Source of the DNA: Legionella nagasakiensis
GTDB taxonomy: Bacteria; Pseudomonadota; Gammaproteobacteria; Legionellales; Legionellaceae
Assembly: GCF_900639915.1 (NCBI RefSeq)
Contig: NZ_CAAAID010000004.1
Coordinates: 186,001-250,000 of the forward strand
Direction of reading: 5' to 3'
Length of the DNA: 64,000 nucleotides
Numbering within the stretch: position 1 is the stretch's first letter; every line of letters begins with the position of its first letter. The translations under genes and the position numbers were made by a program. Below are positions 44,033 to 52,494 of this stretch, one piece after another. The notes beneath the pieces are model-generated. The model searched no databases and was not told where the DNA came from. It worked only from the letters and a program-made list of their open reading frames with translations.

Positions 44033-44317
44033 ATGAACGCAAATGAACACAAAAAAATAGTTGGAAATCGAATCATCCACGCGAGAAAGGCCAATGGATG
44101 GACGATCAAGACACTGGCAGAACGAACAGGCTTTGGTATAGCGAGGATTGGTAACTGGGAACAAGGAACAAGAAGTCCCGGACCACTTGAGGCAAAGGTT
44201 TTAGCACAAGCGCTCAAGGTGGCTGCATCCTGGTTGCTTTATTTATCAGATGATCCTCATGGGGAACGTGTTGAGGAGATCATTGCCTTTTATGAGGATA
44301 TTAGTTGTGACTCCTAA
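44033..44317 (+). CDS. lvrR: LvrR, Cro/CI-type transcriptional regulator
   Basis: A 94-residue helix-turn-helix protein: KIVGNRIIHARKANGWTIKT-LAERTGFGIARIGNWEQGTR over residues 8-48, then SPGPLEAKVLAQAL, the classic XRE fold. It lacks a C-terminal protease domain. Divergent from lvrA with the shared palindromic control region between them, so it is likely the switch for the transfer operon. Confidence 0.88.
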   Translation: MNANEHKKIVGNRIIHARKANGWTIKTLAERTGFGIARIGNWEQGTRSPGPLEAKVLAQALKVAASWLLYLSDDPHGERVEEIIAFYEDISCDS

Positions 44318-44585
44318 TCATTTAGCCAAACTAAAAGAAACCATTTGTTCTGTGCACGGTCAAAAAGGTTTGGAGTGGTGGAATAATTTACCTCATTTGC
44401 TTGAAAGCCTGGCACATACGCATAAATTAACATTGAACCTACCTTTCACCGACCTGAATTTTAATTATGTTCTCCCTGTTTTAGGCCCTAATCAGGAAGA
44501 ATGGGTATTGAAGCTTTGCGCCAATCAGTCTGCGAAAATAAGTATTGACAAAAATGGCTACCAGAAATATCATGTTTCCAGATGA
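44292..44585 (+). pseudogene. Truncated aminoglycoside (6) phosphotransferase-like fragment
   Basis: The frame keeps only the N-terminal signature of the streptomycin/hydroxyurea phosphotransferase family: GLEWWNNLPHLLESLAHTHKLT, then NFNYVLPVLGPNQEEWVLKLC. The kinase core and catalytic HxD motif are missing; after about residue 80 the sequence stops resembling the family and ends. Intact members are about 280-300 residues. It starts inside the end of lvrR, so it was probably a cargo gene cut by the event that joined the polysaccharide cluster. Confidence 0.65.
44545..44573 (+). promoter_or_regulatory. Strong sigma-70-like promoter for the polysaccharide cluster
   Basis: A perfect TTGACA (44545-44550), an exact 17-bp spacer and TATCAT (44568-44573). 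It lies at the end of the phosphotransferase fragment and points to wbpA. A transcript from here would carry the heptamer tandem repeat and a hairpin in its leader. Confidence 0.65.
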
Positions 44586-44630
44586 CGATGGTAAATATAT
44601 TTAAAAGATTTATTAAAAAATGACATAATA

Positions 44631-44722
44631 CATCTGCCATCTGCCATCTGCCATCTGCCATCTGCCATCTGCCATCTGCCATCTGCCATCTGCCATCTGC
44701 CATCTGCCATCTGCCATCTGCC
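44631..44722. repeat. Heptanucleotide tandem repeat, 13 copies of CATCTGC
   Basis: Thirteen identical CATCTGC units (92 bases with one extra base) without interruption. The perfect array indicates recent slippage, so the copy number probably varies between strains. It lies between the candidate promoter (44545-44573) and wbpA. The minus-strand frame through it merely encodes repeated ADGRWQM. Confidence 0.97.
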
Positions 44723-44735
44723 AATAGTATATGGA

Positions 44736-44760
44736 AAACTATCAAAATAATCGATAGTTT
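44736..44760 (+). promoter_or_regulatory. Hairpin just before wbpA
   Basis: AAACTATC and GATAGTTT form an 8-bp stem with a 9-base loop right before the first possible start codon. It is AT-rich with no T-run, so it is more likely to affect translation or mRNA stability than to terminate. Confidence 0.4.
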
Positions 44761-44762
44761 AT

Positions 44763-46157
44763 GTGTTATGGATTATAAGGATTTGTGTTGAAGTGTTAGA
44801 TTTACAAAAAATTGATTTAATTCAAAGGATTGAAAAAAGAAATGCTATGGTAGGCATTGTCGGCTTAGGCTATGTAGGGCTGCCACTACTTCTGCGTTGC
44901 TGTGAAGCTGGTTACAACGTAGTGGGGTTTGATGTAAGTGAGGGAAAAGTAGCTTCTTTATCCAAGGGTAAAAGCTATATCGAGCATATACCTGACTGTC
45001 GAATAAAAGCATACTTGTCAGGAACTCAGGAACTCAGGAACTCAGGAACTCAGGAACTCAGGAACTCAGGAACATTTGAAGCGACTTGCGACTTTGCTCG
45101 CGCAATAGAAACAGACATTATTATCCTCTGTGTTCCAACTCCTCTAAATAAATATCGCGAACCAGATTTACATTTTATCACCAATACGATTGACTCACTA
45201 CTTCCTTATTTTAGAGCCGGGCAAATGCTTTGCCTTGAGAGTACAACCTACCCGGGTACAACAGATGAAGAATTAGCTCCAAGAGTTGAATCTCGTGGTT
45301 TAAAAATTGGAGAAGAGTTTTTCCTCGTTTTTTCTCCAGAACGCGAAGATCCAGGTAATGCCAACTTTACCACACGTACCATCCCCAAAGTATGTGGTGG
45401 TTTTTCTCCTGCCTGCCTTGATGTAGGAGTTTCTTTTTATAGTCAAATAGTAGATCAAGTAGTCCCAGTAAGCTCTACTCGTGTTGCAGAACTTACCAAA
45501 ATTCTGGAGAACATTCATCGTGCAGTAAATATTGGTCTTGTCAATGAAATGAAGATTGTGGCTGACAAAATGGGGATTGATATACATGAGGCAATACGAG
45601 CTGCAGCAACAAAACCTTTTGGTTTTGTTCCCTACCAACCTGGGCCAGGACTTGGAGGGCATTGTATTCCAATTGATCCTTTTTACCTAACCTGGAAAGC
45701 TCGGGAATTTGGTGTACATACTCGCTTTATTGAATTAGCAGGTGAAATTAACGCATCGATGCCTGATTATGTCGTTTCAAAAATTATTTCAGCACTCAAT
45801 GAAAGACAAAAATCTGTTTCAGGAAGTCAAATACTTGTTTTAGGTATTGCCTATAAGAAAAATGTAGATGATATGCGTGAATCTCCTTCTGTTGTAATAA
45901 TGGAAAAACTTCAGGAATTAGGGGCATATGTTTCCTATAGTGACCCACATGTCCTTTCATTTCCTCAAATGAGAGAGCATCACTTCAATTTATCAAGCGT
46001 GGTGATTAATCCGGACAATTTGCTCAATTATGACTGTGTTCTGTTGGCTACTGATCATGATAAATTTGATTATTCCATGATTAAGCACTATTCAAAATTA
46101 ATCGTTGATTGCCGCGGGCGGTATACAGAAACAACAAATTCTATAGTAAGGGCTTGA
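44763..46157 (+). CDS. wbpA: UDP-N-acetylglucosamine 6-dehydrogenase (WbpA-like) with in-frame octamer repeat
   Basis: Oxidises UDP-GlcNAc at C6 to UDP-GlcNAcA with NAD+, the first step to UDP-ManNAc3NAcA. Rossmann motif GLGYVGLP near residue 36, catalytic Cys301 in [13 protein letters not shown] and the late [17 protein letters not shown] are all present. At about residues 86-103 a foreign loop, SGTQELRN repeated, is encoded by an 8-bp tandem repeat. It falls between [10 protein letters not shown] and TFEATCDF, where relatives have a short turn. Start uncertain: GTG at 44763 or GTG at 44793; relatives begin near the latter. First gene of the cluster. Confidence 0.9.
   Translation: MLWIIRICVEVLDLQKIDLIQRIEKRNAMVGIVGLGYVGLPLLLRCCEAGYNVVGFDVSEGKVASLSKGKSYIEHIPDCRIKAYLSGTQELRNSGTQELRNSGTFEATCDFARAIETDIIILCVPTPLNKYREPDLHFITNTIDSLLPYFRAGQMLCLESTTYPGTTDEELAPRVESRGLKIGEEFFLVFSPEREDPGNANFTTRTIPKVCGGFSPACLDVGVSFYSQIVDQVVPVSSTRVAELTKILENIHRAVNIGLVNEMKIVADKMGIDIHEAIRAAATKPFGFVPYQPGPGLGGHCIPIDPFYLTWKAREFGVHTRFIELAGEINASMPDYVVSKIISALNERQKSVSGSQILVLGIAYKKNVDDMRESPSVVIMEKLQELGAYVSYSDPHVLSFPQMREHHFNLSSVVINPDNLLNYDCVLLATDHDKFDYSMIKHYSKLIVDCRGRYTETTNSIVRA
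45018..45073 (+). repeat. Octanucleotide tandem repeat (TCAGGAAC x7) inside wbpA
   Basis: Seven exact copies of TCAGGAAC, 56 bases, inside the coding region. Since 8 is not a multiple of 3, gain or loss of one or two units shifts the frame and stops the protein; three units restore it. This is the pattern of a phase-variable contingency gene. With seven copies the gene is in the ON frame. Confidence 0.97.
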
Positions 46158-46161
46158 TATC

Positions 46162-47223
46162 ATGAAGCATATTTGTTCTCCTATCTTAGATCGAAAGATA
46201 CGTTTTGCTATTGTAGGTTGTGGGCGTATTGCAAACAATCATATTGAAGCCATTCAATCCTATACACATGATGCAGAAATTGTCAGTGTATGTGATATAG
46301 ATCCTTCTGCGTTGGATAAAGCCGCGACGCAAACACAAGCAAAAGGTTATACAACATTATCCTCTCTACTTGATGACACGAATGCTGATATTGTCGTCCT
46401 TACAACGCCTAGTGGCTTACATTCAAGCCAGGCGATAGAAGTAGCAGAGTCTGGACGACATGTAATTACAGAAAAGCCGATGGCAACAAGATGGCATGAT
46501 GGTGTTCGTATGGTTAAAGCCTGTGACAAAGCCAATGCTCATTTATTTGTTGTGAAACAAAATCGGCGCAACCCCCCTTTGCAACTGCTCAAAACTGCTC
46601 TTGAAGAACGGCGTTTTGGTAAGATTTACATGGTTAACGTCAATGTGTTCTGGACGCGTCCCCAAGAATATTACGATAGTGCGCGCTGGCGAGGCACATG
46701 GGAATTTGATGGTGGTGCATTTATGAATCAGGCAAGCCATTACATTGACCTCTTAGACTGGCTAATTGGCCCTATAGAAAGTGTTCAAGCTTACATCGGC
46801 ACGTTAGAGCGGCGCATTGAAGTTGAGGATAGCGGTGTGATGAGCGTGAAATGGCGTTCTGGGGCACTGGGCTCTGTTAACGTAACAATGCTGACTTACC
46901 CTAAAAATTTGGAAGGAAGTATCACCATATTGGGCGAAAAAGGAACCGTTCGTATTGGTGGTGTTGCTGTTAATGAAATTCAACATTGGGAATTTGAGAC
47001 ATCAACAGAAGCAGATAAGACGATACAACAAGCTAACTACGCCACATCAAGCGTTTATGGATTTGGCCATAAACTCTATTATGAGAATGTTATACAGGTG
47101 CTACGTGGAGAGGCCAGCCCGCATACAGATGGTCGAGAGGGTCTAAAGTCTCTTGAAGTATTAATTGCAGCCTATCTTTCTGCCAGAGATGGCAAACGTA
47201 TCGCATTACCATTGGATTATTAA
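46162..47223 (+). CDS. wbpB: UDP-GlcNAcA 3-dehydrogenase (WbpB-like, Gfo/Idh/MocA family)
   Basis: Oxidises C3 of UDP-GlcNAcA to the 3-keto sugar. The 353 residues show the Rossmann motif AIVGCGRIANNH near residue 14, VLTTPSGLHSSQAIE, the catalytic-type EKPMATRW and the C-terminal domain with GGAFMNQASHYIDLLDWL-type sequence. It starts four bases after wbpA and is followed directly by wbpD. In the Pseudomonas wbp pathway WbpB works together with the aminotransferase WbpE. Confidence 0.9.
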   Translation: MKHICSPILDRKIRFAIVGCGRIANNHIEAIQSYTHDAEIVSVCDIDPSALDKAATQTQAKGYTTLSSLLDDTNADIVVLTTPSGLHSSQAIEVAESGRHVITEKPMATRWHDGVRMVKACDKANAHLFVVKQNRRNPPLQLLKTALEERRFGKIYMVNVNVFWTRPQEYYDSARWRGTWEFDGGAFMNQASHYIDLLDWLIGPIESVQAYIGTLERRIEVEDSGVMSVKWRSGALGSVNVTMLTYPKNLEGSITILGEKGTVRIGGVAVNEIQHWEFETSTEADKTIQQANYATSSVYGFGHKLYYENVIQVLRGEASPHTDGREGLKSLEVLIAAYLSARDGKRIALPLDY

Positions 47224-47784
47224 ATGACTATAACTATTCACCCCTCCGCAATCATAGATGATGGAGCAAAAATTGGAGATAACACGCGTATTTGGCATTG
47301 GACTCACGTGTGTGGTGGTGCTCAAATAGGCGGTTCTTGTTCTTTAGGACAAAATGTTTTTGTTGGTAATGATGTTGTGATTGGTAATAACGTAAAAATT
47401 CAAAATAATGTATCCATCTATGATGCGGTGCGCTTAGACGATGATGTCTTTTGCGGCCCCAGCATGGTATTCACCAACGTTTACAATCCACGCGCAGCGA
47501 TTACTCGTAAAAATGAATACCGGCAAACAACGGTTCAGCGCGGCGCAACGCTTGGGGCAAATTGCACGATTGTGTGTGGAGTTCATATTGGCGAATATGC
47601 ATTTGTAGGAGCAGGAGCTGTGGTTAATCGTGACGTTAAGCCCTTTGAACTAGTGCTTGGCGTTCCAGCAAAACATTCTGGTTGGATGTGTCGCTGTGCG
47701 AACCGCCTTATAGATAAAGGTACGATGCATTGTCACTGTGGCGCCACATATCAAATTAGCGAAGAGGGATGCATTGCACTATGA
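47224..47784 (+). CDS. wbpD: UDP-2-acetamido-3-amino-glucuronate N-acetyltransferase (WbpD-like)
   Basis: Acetylates the 3-amino group with acetyl-CoA. The 186-residue protein is a left-handed beta-helix of hexapeptide repeats ([37 protein letters not shown]), with the conserved region FTNVYNPRA and a short C-terminal Cys-rich tail (CRCANR...CHCG) that may bind zinc. Its end overlaps the wbpE start (ATGA). Confidence 0.92.
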   Translation: MTITIHPSAIIDDGAKIGDNTRIWHWTHVCGGAQIGGSCSLGQNVFVGNDVVIGNNVKIQNNVSIYDAVRLDDDVFCGPSMVFTNVYNPRAAITRKNEYRQTTVQRGATLGANCTIVCGVHIGEYAFVGAGAVVNRDVKPFELVLGVPAKHSGWMCRCANRLIDKGTMHCHCGATYQISEEGCIAL

Positions 47785-48893
47785 AGGATAAAATACAATT
47801 TATTGATTTAAAAGCACAATACGCTTCCCTTAAAGAGGTTATTAATCATCGAATTCAACAGGTTCTTGATCATGGACAATACATTATGGGACCAGAGGTT
47901 CAAGAATTAGAACAGGCGCTTCAAGCATACACAGGTGCAAAACATTGCATTACAGTCGCATCTGGAACCGATGCACTTTTGATTTCCTTAATAGCGCTTG
48001 GTGTCAAAGCACATGATGAGGTGATTACTACCCCGTTTACCTTTGCTGCCACAGCCGAAGTCATCGCTTTGCTTGGTGCAGTTCCTGTATTTGCTGATAT
48101 TGATCCTGCAACGTGTAATATTAGCCCTAAAGCAATAGAACAAGCCATCACCCCTAAGACCAAAGCAATTATCCCTGTATCCCTTTATGGTCAACCAGCA
48201 GACATGGGTGAAATTAATGCCATTGCAACTCAATATGGAAATATTCCAGTGATTGAGGATGCGGCTCAAAGTTTTGGAGCAACCTACAAAGGGAGAAAGT
48301 CTTGTAATTTATCAACAGTTGGTTGTACCAGTTTCTTTCCTAGTAAGCCTCTGGGCTGTTATGGAGATGGCGGAGCCATATTTACTAATGACGCTGATTT
48401 GGCACAGGCCATGAGGGAAGTTCGCGTCCATGGGCAGGAAAAACGCTATTATCATACCAGAGTTGGTGTGGGTGGCCGGATGGATACTCTTCAGTGTGCT
48501 ATTGTTCTTGCCAAGTTAACTCAATTTGATTGGGAAATAGAACAACGCGTCACAGCGGGGATTTATTATCAAGAGCTGCTGAGCCATTCAAAAAAAGTAA
48601 CGTTACCTAACACAAGTCCTGAGCGCAGCTGCGTATGGGGACAATTCACTGTTTTTGCAAAGAATCGTGATTCACTCAGTGAGCAACTTAAAAAAGCGAA
48701 CATACCTACAGCAGTTCACTACCCTAAGACATTACACCGTCAACCAGCCTATGAGAAAATATGTCGTGTTTCAGGCTCTTTGGACCATGCTGACACTGCT
48801 GCAGCTTTAGTTATGAGTTTGCCAATGCATCCTTATATTGAAAAGCAAACACAAGAACGAATTGTGAGCGTACTAAATGGAGTTTCAATATGA
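47781..48893 (+). CDS. wbpE: UDP-2-acetamido-3-oxo-glucuronate aminotransferase (WbpE-like, DegT family)
   Basis: Transfers an amino group from glutamate to the 3-keto sugar, PLP-dependent. The 370 residues have the DegT/DnrJ/EryC1 marks: [14 protein letters not shown] start, [11 protein letters not shown], the [15 protein letters not shown] box and the PLP lysine (about 189) in [16 protein letters not shown] set the start at 47781, four codons into the longer frame, because of the ATGA overlap with wbpD and the family's usual N-terminus. Confidence 0.94.
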   Translation: MKDKIQFIDLKAQYASLKEVINHRIQQVLDHGQYIMGPEVQELEQALQAYTGAKHCITVASGTDALLISLIALGVKAHDEVITTPFTFAATAEVIALLGAVPVFADIDPATCNISPKAIEQAITPKTKAIIPVSLYGQPADMGEINAIATQYGNIPVIEDAAQSFGATYKGRKSCNLSTVGCTSFFPSKPLGCYGDGGAIFTNDADLAQAMREVRVHGQEKRYYHTRVGVGGRMDTLQCAIVLAKLTQFDWEIEQRVTAGIYYQELLSHSKKVTLPNTSPERSCVWGQFTVFAKNRDSLSEQLKKANIPTAVHYPKTLHRQPAYEKICRVSGSLDHADTAAALVMSLPMHPYIEKQTQERIVSVLNGVSI

Positions 48894-49975
48894 AAATAAT
48901 AACAGTAGTTGGTGCACGCCCTCAATTTATTAAAGCAGCTGCTTTATCACGATGCATTAAAGAAGAGTATTCGAATGAAGTAGAAGAAATTCTCGTGCAT
49001 ACGGGCCAGCATTATAATGAAAACATGTCAGCAGTTTTTTTTAATGAGCTAGGAATACCCGAACCCAAGTACAATTTAGCCATAACAGCAAACACGCATG
49101 GAGTGATGACAGGTAGGATGTTAGAGGCAATTGAAGATGTTCTGCTAAATGAAAGACCAGATACAGTACTTGTTTATGGCGATACAAATTCAACACTTGC
49201 TGCGGCATTGGCAGCATCCAAACTGCATACGCCTATTGCACATGTAGAGGCAGGTCTTCGTTCCTTTAATATGCGTATGCCAGAAGAAATAAATCGTATT
49301 GTCGCCGACAAACTCTCCACATACCTGCTTTGCCCTACAATTGAAGCGGTGAAAAACTTACATCTTGAAGGGATAACGAAAGGAATACATCAAGTAGGTG
49401 ATGTGATGTATGATAATGCCCTCTATTTTAGCCAACAAGCGAAACAAAAAAACGTTATTCTTCAAAAGCTAAAATTAAAAATTGGTGAATTTGTACTAGT
49501 CACTTGTCACCGCGCGGAAAATACAGATAACAAAGAGAATTTGACTCATATTCTTAAAGCGGTAAGCGAAATAGCTAACGATCTGCCTGTTGTTTTTCCA
49601 GTACATCCACGAACACTGTCATGCATTAATCGCCATGACTTAAATAACTATCTGAAGAATCTGATAATTCTTGAACCAATTTCCTATCTCGATATGGTTG
49701 CACTTGAACAATCAGCTCAAGTGATACTCACCGACTCTGGTGGCGTGCAAAAAGAAGCGTTTTTTTATGGTATTCCTTGTATCACCATGCGAGAAGAAAC
49801 AGAATGGGTAGAAACGGTGGAGTTAGGCTGGAATCAGGTTGTTGGTGCTGATCCAAAAAAAATATATACAGCTTTTCTTCAAATTCAAAAAGGTAAAACA
49901 GATTATTTGCCCTATGGTGATGGTCGAGCTAGTCAACGTATCATCCACTCGATACTGGAAACAGAATATGTTTGA
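48890..49975 (+). CDS. wbpI: UDP-sugar 2-epimerase (WbpI-like)
   Basis: Inverts C2 to give UDP-ManNAc3NAcA from the gluco form (non-hydrolysing UDP-GlcNAc 2-epimerase family). The 361 residues include GARPQFIKAAALSR, the VHTGQHYNENMS motif, VYGDTNSTLAAALAA and HVEAGLRSFNMRMPEEINR, then LTDSGGVQKEAFFYGIPC. All are intact. It completes the five-step pathway encoded by wbpA-wbpI. The start shares ATGA with the wbpE stop. Confidence 0.94.
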   Translation: MKIITVVGARPQFIKAAALSRCIKEEYSNEVEEILVHTGQHYNENMSAVFFNELGIPEPKYNLAITANTHGVMTGRMLEAIEDVLLNERPDTVLVYGDTNSTLAAALAASKLHTPIAHVEAGLRSFNMRMPEEINRIVADKLSTYLLCPTIEAVKNLHLEGITKGIHQVGDVMYDNALYFSQQAKQKNVILQKLKLKIGEFVLVTCHRAENTDNKENLTHILKAVSEIANDLPVVFPVHPRTLSCINRHDLNNYLKNLIILEPISYLDMVALEQSAQVILTDSGGVQKEAFFYGIPCITMREETEWVETVELGWNQVVGADPKKIYTAFLQIQKGKTDYLPYGDGRASQRIIHSILETEYV

Positions 49976-50753
49976 TTTGTTGTACACTTTAAATAAACAC
50001 AAACGACTCTTGACTGCAACAACAATAAACGGTCTCAGTAGTCGATTTACTTCAAGTGTTTTTGGAGCTGCTTGGCTAGTTCTCTATCCACTTATCTTTC
50101 TTTCAATGTATTCATTAATTTTCATATTTATTCTAGGTGTCAGAATGCCGGATTTAAGCACAACACATTACGTGCTCATTATTTTTTCCGGTTTAGTCCC
50201 TTTTCTGGCTTTTTCTGAAGCCTTCAGTGTAGGCACCTTAAGTATTATTGCCAACCGTGGACTTCTACGTAATACGCTATTCCCCATTGAAATGGTTGTT
50301 GCAAGAGATGTTCTTATTGGGCATGCCACGATGGGATTGGGTCTCATATTGGTATGGGTGGCTGTTTTATACAACGGCCATATCTATTGGACACAGTTAG
50401 TTATTCCTCTAATATTCCTATTCCAAATTATCATGACACTGGGCTTTGTATGGATTACCTCCTCGTTGACTGTTTTTTTTCGTGATATTCAGCAAGCAGT
50501 ACCGATTATCATTTTGTTTTTGATGCTTGTCTCGCCTATTGGATACACGGATGAAATGGTTCCTCAGGCAATGAGAGCAATCATTAAACTTAATCCTTTG
50601 GCTTGGTTGATGCATTTGTATCGTCAATCTTTTTTAACAGGAGTGCTTTCAATTATGGAGCTAGTCTTTTTTGGATTATTTAGTATTGCGTGTTGTTTAT
50701 TAGGATATCATTTAATTTCTCGTCTTAAACCGATTTTTGCCGATTATGTCTAA
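49968..50753 (+). CDS. wzm: Polysaccharide ABC exporter permease (Wzm type)
   Basis: ABC-2-type permease that moves lipid-linked polysaccharide across the inner membrane. The 261 residues have six hydrophobic segments with the O-antigen permease pattern (LYPLIFLSMYSLIFIFILG, FSGLVPFLAFSEAF, NPLAWLMHLYRQSFL near the C-terminus). The ATG at 49968 overlaps wbpI by eight bases; the open frame upstream lies inside wbpI and is not real. Confidence 0.93.
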   Translation: MFDLLYTLNKHKRLLTATTINGLSSRFTSSVFGAAWLVLYPLIFLSMYSLIFIFILGVRMPDLSTTHYVLIIFSGLVPFLAFSEAFSVGTLSIIANRGLLRNTLFPIEMVVARDVLIGHATMGLGLILVWVAVLYNGHIYWTQLVIPLIFLFQIIMTLGFVWITSSLTVFFRDIQQAVPIIILFLMLVSPIGYTDEMVPQAMRAIIKLNPLAWLMHLYRQSFLTGVLSIMELVFFGLFSIACCLLGYHLISRLKPIFADYV

Positions 50754-52494
50754 AATTGCACTTTCACTCACTACTGTAAGCAAATCGTTTAAACGATTCC
50801 AGCATCCTGGCTGGCGTGCTCTGGATGCGTTGGGCTGCCCTGTTTCCTCTAAGTATTTTGATGTATTTATGGCTTTACGTGAGATTACTTTAGAAATACG
50901 ACGAGGAGAAAAAGTCGCGTTAATAGGTAGAAATGGTGCAGGAAAAAGTACATTGCTTCGCCTGATTTCCGGACAAATCAAGCCAACTAGAGGTCAAATA
51001 GAAGTGAATGGTAAATTACAGGCCTTAATGGAGCTTGGGACAGGGTTTCATCCTGATTTTACTGGTATAGAAAATATTAGATCCGCTCTTTCTTATCAAG
51101 GAATACACGGTAAAGAAGCCAAGAAGCTTATTGAGAAAATCATTGATTTTACCGAATTGGATGAGTTTATTACTCGCCCTATACGTGAGTTTTCTGCAGG
51201 AATGTATGCTCGATTGGCTTTTGCAACTGCAACCACGATTACTCCAGACATACTAATCATTGATGAAATTCTTGGGGCAGGCGATGCCTATTTTGTTGGT
51301 AAATCGATTCAACGCATGAAAGAATTAACTTCAAAAGGAACAACAGTCTTATTTGTATCTCATGATATGAGTGCTAATCAACTATTATGCGAAAGAGGTA
51401 TTTGGCTTGATAAAGGAACCATCAAAGCAGATGGAGATATATTATCGGTTAGTAAAGCCTACTTATCGAGTATTCGTGAAGATGAAGAGCTCAGAATTCG
51501 CTTACGCAGTGCTAAACTTAATCAAACTGAATGCGTAAAAACTCAAGTTTCTTTATTTCGTTTCATTACAACCAATAATACTGTTCCTGAAAAACCTATT
51601 GTTGTTGCGAGTATTCTATATGGATATGGTGATTGTCACTTGGGTGAAGTATCAATAGATACCTTGGAAGGAATTTCTTCTTGTATTGTCGAGTATGGAG
51701 TAACTAATTGGTCAAAAACAGAGACTATTGATAACAATATTTGCAGGAAATTTGGTGACTTTGGTGGTCATTTTATACATGCGCCGTTTCAGATAGATTG
51801 GAAATTAGCCCAGAAAGAGCAGCGTTGGATAGAAGTTCGTTATCAAGCATCGCTCACGGATGCAATTGCATTAGATCGATATGATGAAGAAAGTAAAGAG
51901 TATGTACGTGTAGCAATCATCAATCAAAGTAATGAAGAGGCTCATTGGCGAACACTTCGTGTGGAGTTAGATACTCGGAATGTTTCTGAAACTTTTGAAT
52001 TCAATAAGGCGATTGCTGAGTTGCAAAATTTATCCTCACATGATCGTTATGGTAATGGACCAATTAAAATTACCGCATTTGGTTTTTTAGACAAAGAAGA
52101 TATTCGTCGCCACACCCTAATCAGCGGGGAGGTTGCTAAAGGGTGCATCAGTTACAATGCCTCAGCAACAATCCATAATCCAGTGGCTGTCATTGCTATA
52201 TATAGGACGGATGGCACCTGCGCTATGCAAGTACTTTCGAATCGTGATGGCGTATGCTTCAATCACCTATCGGGACAAGGACAGATTAATGTTAGTTTTG
52301 ATCCATTATTTTTAGGTCCTGGAGAGTATCTTGTTTCTGTTGCGCTATTTAAAGAACTTGACCTGGCTTCAAAATTTGAGCCAGAAGCTTATGATCTACA
52401 CGATCGTTGTTATCCATTAACAGTTCTTTCTCCCGAGGGGATTAGCGTAGAAATTGGAACAGTAAATCAGCCGGCTATCTGGGAGCTAGTATGA
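50746..52494 (+). CDS. wzt: Polysaccharide ABC exporter ATPase with extended C-terminal sugar-binding region (Wzt type)
   Basis: Energises export; the C-terminal domain of Wzt recognises the finished chain end. The 582 residues carry Walker A GRNGAGKST near residue 65, the REFSAGM signature, Walker B ILIIDE, then after about 240 a long extension. Residues about 425-582 resemble the Wzt_C beta-sandwich (IKITAFGFLDKEDI start). Between them lies an additional ~180-residue beta-rich segment (around GDFGGHFIHAPFQIDW) not present in typical Wzt of 400-470 residues. It overlaps wzm by eight bases and the methyltransferase by four. Confidence 0.92.
   Translation: MSKIALSLTTVSKSFKRFQHPGWRALDALGCPVSSKYFDVFMALREITLEIRRGEKVALIGRNGAGKSTLLRLISGQIKPTRGQIEVNGKLQALMELGTGFHPDFTGIENIRSALSYQGIHGKEAKKLIEKIIDFTELDEFITRPIREFSAGMYARLAFATATTITPDILIIDEILGAGDAYFVGKSIQRMKELTSKGTTVLFVSHDMSANQLLCERGIWLDKGTIKADGDILSVSKAYLSSIREDEELRIRLRSAKLNQTECVKTQVSLFRFITTNNTVPEKPIVVASILYGYGDCHLGEVSIDTLEGISSCIVEYGVTNWSKTETIDNNICRKFGDFGGHFIHAPFQIDWKLAQKEQRWIEVRYQASLTDAIALDRYDEESKEYVRVAIINQSNEEAHWRTLRVELDTRNVSETFEFNKAIAELQNLSSHDRYGNGPIKITAFGFLDKEDIRRHTLISGEVAKGCISYNASATIHNPVAVIAIYRTDGTCAMQVLSNRDGVCFNHLSGQGQINVSFDPLFLGPGEYLVSVALFKELDLASKFEPEAYDLHDRCYPLTVLSPEGISVEIGTVNQPAIWELV

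Larger units (their letters stand above)
20715..44585. mobile_element. Integrative conjugative element, GI/PFGI-1 (MPF_G) class, Legionella lvr type
   Basis: The region begins right after tRNA-Asn and contains ardA, ssb, tyrosine recombinases, a complete-looking MPF_G transfer operon, traD and the lvrRABC regulatory module. These features define the Legionella genomic-island T4SS group. The left border is the tRNA 3' end. The right border is unknown: the end given here is the truncated phosphotransferase fragment, after which a polysaccharide cluster starts. No repeat of the tRNA 3' end was noticed downstream, so the element may extend past the window and carry that cluster as cargo. No relaxase (TraI) gene is visible. 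Confidence 0.85.

Noticed and set aside
44631-44722. CRISPR array
   Set aside because: Units are 7 bp with no spacers; it is a simple tandem repeat. No cas genes are present.
44488-44745. Minus-strand frame encoding repeated ADGRWQM
   Set aside because: It is only the heptamer tandem repeat read as protein; no start site or family support.
45300-45662. 120-codon minus-strand frame inside wbpA
   Set aside because: Shadow frame; wbpA is a clear dehydrogenase across this stretch.
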